A stretch of 6,018 nucleotides of DNA from Legionella genomosp. 1 (GTDB lineage Bacteria; Pseudomonadota; Gammaproteobacteria; Legionellales; Legionellaceae), in the NCBI GenBank assembly GCA_945865355.1, contig CAMBDN010000158.1:1-6018 (forward strand), read 5' to 3'. The first letter of the stretch is position 1. Each line of letters begins with the position of its first letter. Made by a program: the position numbers and the translations under genes. The notes beneath the pieces are model-generated. The model worked only from the letters and a program-made list of their open reading frames with translations. It had not been told where the DNA came from and ran no database searches. Below are positions 1 to 5,439 of this stretch, one piece after another.

Positions 1-1026
1 TCTATACCATACGCTCTGCGTTCCAAAAAGATAAACACCAGTGGCACCTTGTTGTGATAGTTCGGGTGTACCCTTTAAAAGGCCGGTTTGATGCCATACA
101 CCGACGCCAATGTTGCCCGGTAGTTGATTTTTCCCCTGTAGCCAGGTTAACCCTGTCTCGCCAATATAAAAATAAGATCCATTGAAAGAGGGCCCTGTTA
201 AACCCGTTTGCACACCTTGTGCTCCATTCCCATCGTATGCTCCAACGGATGCATACCAACGCTTCACCGGTGCAAAATTAAGCGTAATACCATAAGCTGA
301 ATTATAGTAACCTGGCATGACCCCTAAGAGACTGGGGTTTACAAACAGTGGCGTATAAATCAATCCACTGACCGTTGGGATAAACAATTGCTGCGCAGTG
401 AGAGAAACTGGTTTGCTCACATTATTAAAATCAAACGTAGGGACCGTTTTTCCCACGCGAACAACCAGTTTTTTATTGAATAATTCTTGTCGATACCAAA
501 GCTCATACAGCTCAGAACGATTGAGGGGTAGGGGGCCTGGCAAACTATTGTAACCTTGAATACTGCCAGCTTGCGCATTTGTATCTTGCCCATTGAATTG
601 GAGAAACTCGACACCAAATAACCCACCCTTCCAACCAACAAATTTTTCGGTATCAATTGAAAGATCCAATAACAACAAACTATTCGATGTCCACTTGGTG
701 TTATTGGGTATTCCGCCAGAGAATAGATCATTGGTATCCGCTAAATACGCACCACCCATACGTATCCCGTGATTATTCGATATACCCAGTTTTTTTTCTA
801 TATAAGTTTGAGCAGCTCCGGTTCCTGTTACTTCATTGACGGCACCTGGGTTCGAGCTAATACCAACATGGGGTTCAATAGGGCGTTTTGTTTTATTTTC
901 TGTAACAGTGGGGGCTGTTGATGTTTTATCGGTTGCAAGTGCAACTGGCTGGACAAGGATCATCATCAAAATGAAGCCATGTATGCGCCAGGGATTGAAT
1001 AACATCTTGCAGGCTTTAGTGAACAT
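1..1026 (-). CDS. OprB-family carbohydrate-selective outer-membrane porin (C-terminus beyond the window)
   Basis: The reverse strand is open for 342 codons from the ATG at 1026 and runs off the left edge, so the C-terminal part is missing. Residues 1-31 look like a signal peptide: a basic N-terminus, a hydrophobic stretch (GFILMMILV) and a likely cleavage after VALA. The mature part has OprB hallmarks: GIRMGGAYLADTNDLFSGG (about 87-105), KFVGWKGGLFGVEFLQ (128-143), SELYELWYRQELF (171-183) followed by VVRVGK (188-193), and YGITLNFAPVKRWYASVGAYD (about 245-265). The family forms outer-membrane beta-barrels, usually 400 or more residues long, for diffusion of sugars and similar small solutes; the substrate here cannot be told. 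The start lies 11 bases inside the upstream gene and has no clear Shine-Dalgarno sequence, which favours translational coupling. An internal ATG at residue 8 is an alternative start. The family call is firm. Confidence 0.88.
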   Translation of the reverse strand, partial: MFTKACKMLFNPWRIHGFILMMILVQPVALATDKTSTAPTVTENKTKRPIEPHVGISSNPGAVNEVTGTGAAQTYIEKKLGISNNHGIRMGGAYLADTNDLFSGGIPNNTKWTSNSLLLLDLSIDTEKFVGWKGGLFGVEFLQFNGQDTNAQAGSIQGYNSLPGPLPLNRSELYELWYRQELFNKKLVVRVGKTVPTFDFNNVSKPVSLTAQQLFIPTVSGLIYTPLFVNPSLLGVMPGYYNSAYGITLNFAPVKRWYASVGAYDGNGAQGVQTGLTGPSFNGSYFYIGETGLTWLQGKNQLPGNIGVGVWHQTGLLKGTPELSQQGATGVYLFGTQSVWYR

Positions 1027-1759
1027 GGGCTTTTTGATTCGTGCGCATGTGTTTTAGCTCATCTTTGTCAGCCCACTGCATCGCTGAAAATAATATCGCA
1101 TTTGGGGCTAAATATGAATTGCCATTCTGCTGGGTGGCGTGGCCAAGATCAATGCATTTGTCCAGTACTAAATATGCTTGACCGTCTGTTGTTCCTAATG
1201 CGTAGGTTGGCGTTAACCAACTGCCAACGGTGTTTGCTGCAGCCAAGTTGACTCGATTTACACAGGGTAAGACAGTCGGTTGAACGTACACCAGAGCGGG
1301 TACTGAGTGATCTGGCTTGTTGATGGAGTAATAATAGCCCGCTCCCTGTTTTAATAGGGTGATACCACTCATAAAGGATACTCCGCCATAGGAGGCAAAG
1401 TGGTTACCATCAGGATAGCTAACTTCTTGCCCATTCGTCTGAATGCCGACTTCGGCACTTCGCCATGCAGAACTGAATTTTAAAGGCGTATTTCCTTGTC
1501 CAGAAATTTGATAAGGATTTGCAGTTATATTCGCTTGTGCCATCGCAATTTCGATGATGTTTGTGAGTGAGGTATGAACATCTAAAAATGTTTTTGGATC
1601 GCGTACAGGATCAGGAATTTGAAATTTCCCATCTTTATTTTTGAGTTGCGGAATTAAACGCATTAATCCCTCCGTCGAACACAAATCTTGCGCGGAATTG
1701 GCAGAAAAAGCGTTAGATGTGATAACAACGGCTGAAACAAATGCGATAAATCTGTTCAT
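1016..1759 (-). CDS. Exported protein of unknown function, coupled to the OprB porin
   Basis: This 247-residue protein is not recognised. I place the start at the ATG at 1759 because AAGG lies seven bases upstream of it. The in-frame GTG at 1765, two codons earlier, directly abuts that AAGG and is too close to use it. Residues 1-23 form a signal peptide (MNRFIAFVSAVVITSNAFSA, cleavage near ANSA/QD), so the product is probably periplasmic or surface-exposed. The mature part is rich in Gly, Tyr, Asn and Ser and has three cysteines (about 27, 166 and 202); the last two could form a disulfide. No membrane anchor, lipobox or catalytic motif is visible. Its stop codon overlaps the start of the porin gene by 11 bases in another frame, so the two are one transcription unit and possibly functional partners, for example in solute capture or porin assembly. 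That role is inference from position only. Confidence 0.8.
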   Translation of the reverse strand: MNRFIAFVSAVVITSNAFSANSAQDLCSTEGLMRLIPQLKNKDGKFQIPDPVRDPKTFLDVHTSLTNIIEIAMAQANITANPYQISGQGNTPLKFSSAWRSAEVGIQTNGQEVSYPDGNHFASYGGVSFMSGITLLKQGAGYYYSINKPDHSVPALVYVQPTVLPCVNRVNLAAANTVGSWLTPTYALGTTDGQAYLVLDKCIDLGHATQQNGNSYLAPNAILFSAMQWADKDELKHMRTNQKAHVH

Positions 1760-1765
1760 CGACAC

Positions 1766-2118
1766 ACCTTATTCGATCTTCATACATGGCTATTAAAACG
1801 TTCCAGTGTATAAGCAAAATATTATAGTAAAGCAGTTATATTATATTTACAAATGGTGTTCGCAAGGCAAAAAATTCTGACGACGCAATTATAACGTTGG
1901 CACATATGGTGAATAATTTTTATAGGCCTTGGTTAATAGGGTGAGGGGATGTTATGTTGTAAATTCTGCTGTCTTACTTGTTCCGTTAAAAATCATACTA
2001 TTGATCTACTGGGAGCAAGAGTTCGTTGTATTTATCCAGAATCAGCGAGCTGAAGAGAGTTATGACAAGCTTCGCAAAATCGGCTACCATAAAAAATGAC
2101 CATTTATGACTAGAGTGA
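1766..2118. other. Divergent intergenic gap of 353 bases
   Basis: This gap separates the minus-strand porin operon from the plus-strand MAPEG gene, so it must hold promoters for both directions. I see the possible minus-strand promoter listed separately, but no good plus-strand -35/-10 pair. A short plus-strand reading frame at 2001-2099 (TTG start, 32 codons, ending GYHKK) has no Shine-Dalgarno sequence and no recognisable homology; it could be a gene remnant. No RNA gene, terminator or repeat was found. Confidence 0.6.
1821..1852 (-). promoter_or_regulatory. Possible promoter of the unknown-protein/porin operon
   Basis: Reading the minus strand, a perfect -10 hexamer TATAAT lies at 1821-1826, about 60 bases before the ATG at 1759. 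The nearest -35-like hexamer, TTGTAA at 1847-1852, is 20 bases away, which is longer than the usual 17. A second TATAAT lies at 1840-1845. The stretch is very AT-rich, so hexamers arise easily by chance. It is a plausible but weak call. Confidence 0.3.
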
Positions 2119-2511
2119 ATGATGTACACCTTAATTTTATGCCTCTTTATAGCTTGCCTCCTTCCCTATTTTTCTAAAATTCCTCTGGCCATTGCTATGA
2201 AAAATCAACCCGGCGGTTACGATAATAATCATCCACGAGCGCAACAAGCATCCTTGACGGGTCTTGGCGCACGTGCTGCTGCAGGACATCAAAATAGTTT
2301 TGAATCGTTAATTGTTTTCTCCTCAGCCATACTGACCGCATTGGCGACCCAACACACATCACCGACCATACAATGGCTTGCCATCTTACATTTGATTGTC
2401 AGATGCGTGTATCATGTTCTCTATCTGATTAATTGGTCTACTTTACGATCAATCATTTGGGGAATCAGCCTTGCTTCATCTCTCAGTATTATTTGGTTGT
2501 GTCTTCCTTAG
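2119..2511 (+). CDS. MAPEG-family integral membrane protein
   Basis: This 130-residue protein is the size typical of bacterial MAPEG proteins (membrane-associated proteins in eicosanoid and glutathione metabolism). It has four predicted membrane segments, at about 2-18, 62-78, 84-104 and 109-128. The first loop carries the family signature: DNNHPRAQQ (35-43), then LTGLGARAAAGHQNSFE (about 46-62). RCVYHVLY (95-102) in the third helix matches the conserved Arg/Tyr pattern. Eukaryotic members are glutathione transferases, peroxidases or leukotriene synthases; the substrate of this bacterial type is unknown, so an enzyme activity should not be assumed. Two ATGs stand side by side at 2119 and 2122 and the upstream GAG-containing ribosome site is weak, so either may be used. 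It appears to be monocistronic: the next plus-strand gene starts 152 bases later. Confidence 0.88.
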   Translation: MMYTLILCLFIACLLPYFSKIPLAIAMKNQPGGYDNNHPRAQQASLTGLGARAAAGHQNSFESLIVFSSAILTALATQHTSPTIQWLAILHLIVRCVYHVLYLINWSTLRSIIWGISLASSLSIIWLCLP

Positions 2512-2535
2512 CGGTTCGTAAGTCCTAGCGGGCAA

Positions 2536-2581
2536 GTGAAATTCACGAAGTTCTTGATGAATACACTAGAAATAGTGTATT
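2536..2581. promoter_or_regulatory. Pair of dyads between the MAPEG and GHKL ATPase genes, candidate operator
   Basis: A perfect inverted repeat lies at 2560-2581: AATACACTA, the tetraloop GAAA, then TAGTGTATT. A smaller dyad, GTGAA-A-TTCAC, lies just upstream at 2536-2546. The larger one could fold as an RNA hairpin with a GNRA loop, but no T-tract follows, so it is not a standard intrinsic terminator for the MAPEG gene. It ends 82 bases before the ATPase start. A repressor-binding operator or a structured 5' leader is as likely as a terminator. Confidence 0.45.
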
Positions 2582-2653
2582 TAGTGAATTTGTGTGCCAG
2601 GCCTTGAATGCATTTTTGAGGCGCTACTTAATAACCATTGTGATCAACCCTAT

Positions 2654-2658
2654 GAGGA
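2654..2658 (+). promoter_or_regulatory. Ribosome binding site that fixes the GHKL ATPase start
   Basis: GAGGA lies five bases before the ATG at 2664. Other in-frame starts at 2592 (GTG), 2652 and 2658 (ATG) have no comparable site. This decides for a 356-residue protein over 380 residues. Confidence 0.6.
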
Positions 2659-2663
2659 TGTTA

Positions 2664-3734
2664 ATGACCAATATTGTACTAACACTCGGAGATGAAAAGT
2701 TATCTGTAAAGCTTAGTCTTGATCTTGGTGCTTATTGCCTCGTAAGTAAAATCATCAGCCAAGAAGTAGCCGAGAAACCAGTGACGGTGGCTGAACGAGA
2801 AAAATTTGAAATGGAACGAGCCACCCTGAACCAGCTCACTAGTGATCTACTTGGCGCATTGCATTGGGTGCAGATAAAAAAATTGTTGCAAACGCAATGT
2901 GATGAAGAAAAAGCAGTAGAAAAATACCTTGCATCAGCCTTTGATCACCCTATCAGCACCGAGAAACCTCATGTGCTTTATACGATGGATGCACAATTTG
3001 TTGAATTGTTAAAAAATAGCATGGATGCCATTATCAGAGGTTATTTGTTAGATATAAGTGATACGACTGTATTAGAAATGAGAATTAAATTTGAAATAAA
3101 TGAAGACAGTATTTCGGTCATAGTTACCGATAATGCTGGGGGTTTTACTAGCGATTACTTAGCAGCATTTAAAAAGATGATTGACAGTCGCTCATACAAA
3201 AATGAAGCGATGCTCAGTGAAAAAAAAGATGATAGCCTATTCTATTTTGGTGGCAATGGTTTAGGGTTACGGCAGATCTGTGGTATGCATTTGGCGGGTG
3301 AGATTTGGGATGGGAGGGGAACTGTATATAAGACACATGTTATACCGGAGTCCTCCACTCAGATTGTACTTAGAAATAATCCAATGATGGTCGGTGCTGA
3401 AATTGTTCTAACTTCTCCATTTGGACAATTGGCTGCAGTTAGTTTAGCAGGGGCGTTATCTGATAAGTCGTCTCAGTCTCCAGTTTTCTTACCCAGTGCG
3501 GCGGTTCTTGCCGCTGGTGTAAGAGATCCTGAGGCTGCTTTATCTATGGAAGTTCGAGATGAAGTAGCGCTTGCAGTAAAGCCAGGACGTTGTAGGATTT
3601 TAGGCACAAGTGTGCATGGCTTCTTGGCACAACTACCAGCACAAGCCTCTGGTAAAAGGCGAAGACCTACCGTTGGGCTGACGATTGAGGTCGAAGCGGA
3701 AGCGGTGGTACCTGACTCTCTAAAGCCAAGATGA
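2664..3734 (+). CDS. Orphan GHKL-fold (HATPase_c) ATP-binding protein
   Basis: I chose the ATG at 2664 (356 residues) because GAGGA at 2654-2658 gives a well-spaced ribosome site. The frame stays open upstream to a GTG at 2592, but that start has no Shine-Dalgarno sequence. The Bergerat ATP-binding fold is visible: N-box FVELLKNSMDAI (112-123), with the Glu and Asn that hold water and Mg-ATP; G1 box TDNAGGF (155-161); G2 lid FGGNGLGLRQI (195-205); and a closing strand GAEIVLTSPF (244-253). The N-box resembles HSP90 and MutL as much as histidine kinases. There is no HisKA histidine box, receiver, transmembrane or HSP90 middle domain, so it is not a classical sensor kinase. Residues 1-110 are largely helical and unrecognised. 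Residues from about 254 are an Ala-rich tail of unknown type with a basic GKRRRP patch (330-335). The gene stands alone and ends convergent with the L,D-transpeptidase gene. The fold is firm; the role is unknown. Confidence 0.82.
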   Translation: MTNIVLTLGDEKLSVKLSLDLGAYCLVSKIISQEVAEKPVTVAEREKFEMERATLNQLTSDLLGALHWVQIKKLLQTQCDEEKAVEKYLASAFDHPISTEKPHVLYTMDAQFVELLKNSMDAIIRGYLLDISDTTVLEMRIKFEINEDSISVIVTDNAGGFTSDYLAAFKKMIDSRSYKNEAMLSEKKDDSLFYFGGNGLGLRQICGMHLAGEIWDGRGTVYKTHVIPESSTQIVLRNNPMMVGAEIVLTSPFGQLAAVSLAGALSDKSSQSPVFLPSAAVLAAGVRDPEAALSMEVRDEVALAVKPGRCRILGTSVHGFLAQLPAQASGKRRRPTVGLTIEVEAEAVVPDSLKPR

Positions 3735-3736
3735 GC

Positions 3737-3770
3737 AGGTCATAAGGTATACCATTAACTAACCTTACCT
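3737..3770. other. Imperfect hairpin between convergent genes
   Basis: AGGT (3737-3740) and AAGG (3744-3747) can pair with ACCT (3767-3770) and CCTT (3763-3766), with a 3-base bulge and a loop of about 13 bases. It lies in the 45-base gap between the convergent ATPase and L,D-transpeptidase genes, where a shared terminator would be expected. No T-run follows in either direction, so a terminator role is only weakly supported. Confidence 0.25.
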
Positions 3771-3779
3771 GGGGCGTTA

Positions 3780-4268
3780 CTAAATAATTAAAACTTTGGT
3801 CCCAGGATTGGCTTTTACCCAATTAGCCACATACTCGATATAGTTGTTTTTACCAACAGCAATGCATCCACGTGTTGAGTAGGGTAAGTTGTTTAACCAC
3901 CCAAACACATTAGATGATTGAGTTGGTCCATGGATTCCTACATCTCTACCGGTATATCCTGCGGCTAATTGTTTTTTAGTTGGATAAAGGATTGGAATAA
4001 AGACTTTAAATTGATTGGATTTTCTTGGATACGCTAACCCATATAAACCAATCGGAGTTTTTTTATCACCCGCTTGTTTTTTACCGACACCTTTGTATCC
4101 GAGAGCGACTTTAAAGGTCTTAATGACACTACCGTGTTTACAAATATTTAAAATTTGCTTTGAGGTGTGTACATTGATTCCGTTTGATAAAGGACACGTC
4201 GCTGTACTAGCGAATAAGATGACAGGAAAAAAAGTAAAGATCATTAAAGTAATTGCTTTTATTTTCAT
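3780..4268 (-). CDS. Secreted L,D-transpeptidase (YkuD/ErfK family)
   Basis: This 162-residue protein starts at the ATG at 4268. Residues 1-20 are a signal peptide (KIKAITLMIFTFFPVILFA), placing it in the periplasm. The YkuD catalytic signature is complete: IHGP with His113, then STRGCIAV with the nucleophilic Cys135 and the adjacent Arg and Gly. The family's conserved upstream segment AGDKKTPIGLYGL is at about 66-78. Such enzymes cut the D-Ala of a donor stem peptide after its L,D bond, forming 3-3 cross-links in peptidoglycan or attaching proteins to it; some members have other roles, so the acceptor is unknown. It is short, with no LysM or other wall-binding module. No good Shine-Dalgarno sequence precedes the ATG. 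TTGACC at 4295-4300 (minus strand) could be a -35 box, but a matching -10 is poor. The C39-like gene upstream is 235 bases away, so an operon is unlikely. Confidence 0.92.
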   Translation of the reverse strand: MKIKAITLMIFTFFPVILFASTATCPLSNGINVHTSKQILNICKHGSVIKTFKVALGYKGVGKKQAGDKKTPIGLYGLAYPRKSNQFKVFIPILYPTKKQLAAGYTGRDVGIHGPTQSSNVFGWLNNLPYSTRGCIAVGKNNYIEYVANWVKANPGTKVLII

Positions 4269-4371
4269 ATAAGTAGTCTAATATTGCCGTGGTTGGTCAA
4301 TAATTATTCCATAATATGGCCTTTATTCATAGTGGTAGGGCTATTAAATCTATCATCAACAGCATGGAGAA

Positions 4372-4473
4372 ATGAGATCACGTTGTAAGAAATGCCATTT
4401 CGGTATCAGAACAAGAACGACAGATTCCAGGACTTTCAATCCGATAGTAAACTGTAATTCTTTGATTATATGA
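4372..4473 (+). CDS. Doubtful 33-residue ORF with a CKKCH motif
   Basis: In the gap between the L,D-transpeptidase and C39-like genes, an ATG at 4372 opens a 33-codon frame (MRSRCKKCHFGIRTRT and so on, ending in LII) to a TGA at 4471. GGAG at 4366-4369 is only two bases from the ATG, which is too close for an efficient ribosome site. CxxCH can bind heme c or zinc, but there is no signal peptide for heme attachment. It may be a gene remnant or chance. Confidence 0.15.
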   Translation: MRSRCKKCHFGIRTRTTDSRTFNPIVNCNSLII

Positions 4474-4503
4474 TAATTTATATATTTAACCTTTAATGTT
4501 ATT

Positions 4504-5217
4504 TCATTTTTCTTTGGGTTCGATGACAGTAAGGTTTCCATCATAGGTGATTACACCAAGCAGGATCGCGTTAATCAATCGATTTATATTAACCTTATAA
4601 TAATTATTATGATGCATTGGATTTGCACCATAAGGGTCAGCAACGACCACGCTTCTTTTCTTCGAATCATAACCACAGAGAATGACAAAATGCCCACATG
4701 GCTTGCCACGAATATCATCGTAAACAGATTTTCCTTCGTCAGTAAAGTCCTCTCTGGTGCACCAGTATAGATTAGTAGCACTTAAACCGGTTATAACAGG
4801 AATATTCTTCGAAAAAAATTTATTTAATAATTTCACACTCAGCGGGTAAGCACAAACCTTCCCACCTAATTTTAAATAATCCACAAGAGCGACAGTTGCA
4901 TTGGTAATGTAAGGATCATTTTTGGCATGCATCTGGGCCTCTAATTTATCGATTAGTAATTTATTATCAGCCTCTCCATTAACAAACCAGCTGGGATCAA
5001 AAATGATTAAGCTGTTGATATAAATAGTGGCCTGAAACCCATGTTGTAATGCATGCTTACCAATAGAGACACAAAATGTTCCCCCTGAAGGCGATCTGTC
5101 AATCGTTTGAATGACTTCTTCTATGGGGATGTCTAATCCGTAATGTCTATAAATGGCGTGCAAACAAGTTGGACCACATGACTCATCATCAGGTTGAGAG
5201 TTAATTTTTAGTTCCAT
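4504..5217 (-). CDS. C39-like papain-fold cysteine peptidase, cytoplasmic
   Basis: This 237-residue protein has the N-terminal signature of the C39-like peptidases, SQPDDESCGPTCLHAIYRHYG (about 7-27): Gln8 for the oxyanion hole and Cys14 as nucleophile. The rest of the triad appears as His176 in CGHFVILCGYD (174-184) and Asp194 in VVADPYG (191-197). True C39 peptidases cleave double-glycine leaders of bacteriocins and are fused to ABC exporters. This one has no transporter domain, membrane segment or signal peptide, so it resembles the stand-alone C39-like group, whose members act as proteases or as acyl or amino-acyl transferases such as BtrH in butirosin synthesis. Its substrate cannot be read from the sequence. 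It is cysteine-rich (seven Cys). The start is secure: GAGGA sits five bases before the ATG. It is divergent from the 188-residue gene and has its own strong promoter. Confidence 0.8.
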   Translation of the reverse strand: MELKINSQPDDESCGPTCLHAIYRHYGLDIPIEEVIQTIDRSPSGGTFCVSIGKHALQHGFQATIYINSLIIFDPSWFVNGEADNKLLIDKLEAQMHAKNDPYITNATVALVDYLKLGGKVCAYPLSVKLLNKFFSKNIPVITGLSATNLYWCTREDFTDEGKSVYDDIRGKPCGHFVILCGYDSKKRSVVVADPYGANPMHHNNYYKVNINRLINAILLGVITYDGNLTVIEPKEK

Positions 5218-5221
5218 TATT

Positions 5222-5226
5222 TCCTC
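5222..5226 (-). promoter_or_regulatory. Ribosome binding site of the C39-like peptidase gene
   Basis: Read on the minus strand, GAGGA followed by five bases (AATAA-like spacing) precedes the ATG at 5217. This is a near-ideal Shine-Dalgarno sequence, and it fixes the start that places the catalytic Cys at residue 14. Confidence 0.7.
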
Positions 5227-5266
5227 GCTAATATCAACGAAAATAGAAGTCTTCCATATGTTTAAA

Positions 5267-5293
5267 ATTATACGCCCAATCAGATTGTGTCAA
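5267..5293 (-). promoter_or_regulatory. Sigma-70-type promoter of the C39-like peptidase gene
   Basis: On the minus strand a perfect -35 hexamer TTGACA (5288-5293) is followed after 15 bases by a perfect -10 hexamer TATAAT (5267-5272), about 50 bases before the start codon. Two consensus hexamers this close are unlikely to be chance, although 15 bases is shorter than the usual 17. With 17-base spacing the -10 would be TAATTT, which overlaps the same site. The spacer contains one arm of an 11-bp inverted repeat. Confidence 0.55.
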
Positions 5294-5381
5294 GAATAAA
5301 CGCAAAATGTTTTTTATTTTATCACTTAATGCTTCAATAAAATCATTATGTAAGAAATGCTGTCATATTGAATCTGATTGG
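5276..5381. repeat. 11-bp inverted repeat in the divergent promoter region
   Basis: CCAATCAGATT at 5276-5286 and its exact reverse complement AATCTGATTGG at 5371-5381 are 84 bases apart. The left arm lies in the spacer of the C39-like gene's promoter. The right arm overlaps a weak -35-like TTGAAT (5369-5374) upstream of the 188-residue gene. The arms could be binding sites for one regulator acting on both genes. No protein family can be assigned from the half-site. Confidence 0.4.
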
Positions 5382-5405
5382 CCATTGTTATTCATTAAGG
5401 CACAA

Positions 5406-5421
5406 ATAGCCGTGTGGCTAT
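5406..5421 (+). promoter_or_regulatory. Short hairpin just before the ribosome site of the 188-residue gene
   Basis: ATAGCC (5406-5411), loop GTGT, then GGCTAT (5416-5421) forms a perfect 6-bp stem. It ends five bases before AGGA (5427-5430), the likely ribosome site of the ATG at 5440. In the mRNA it could modulate ribosome access. A DNA operator is also possible. Confidence 0.35.
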
Positions 5422-5439
5422 GGTTTAGGAAGCCGTCGT

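Noticed and set aside
417..731. Minus-strand 104-codon frame inside the porin
   Set aside because: It is an out-of-frame reading of the OprB coding region. The true frame gives continuous OprB sequence through this stretch.
836..1057. Plus-strand 73-codon frame opposite the porin start
   Set aside because: It is antisense to the porin signal peptide and N-terminus, which read clearly in the other strand.
2560..2581. Intrinsic terminator for the MAPEG gene
   Set aside because: The stem is AT-rich and no run of T follows it, so the standard terminator pattern is not met. It is kept only as a dyad of unknown role.
2592..2663. N-terminal extension of the GHKL ATPase from a GTG at 2592
   Set aside because: No Shine-Dalgarno sequence, while the ATG at 2664 has GAGGA at good spacing. 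The extra residues do not resemble a domain or a clear signal peptide.
4015..4272. Plus-strand 85-codon frame
   Set aside because: It is antisense to the L,D-transpeptidase, whose catalytic motif and signal peptide are unambiguous.
4299..4319. AT-rich palindromes AATAATTATT and CCATAATATGG upstream of the L,D-transpeptidase gene
   Set aside because: Short and AT-rich enough to be chance; they do not match an operator consensus I can name, such as a full Fur box.
4356..4544. Minus-strand 62-codon frame overlapping the end of the C39-like gene
   Set aside because: It has no recognisable motif or ribosome site, and its AT-rich composition fits non-coding DNA.
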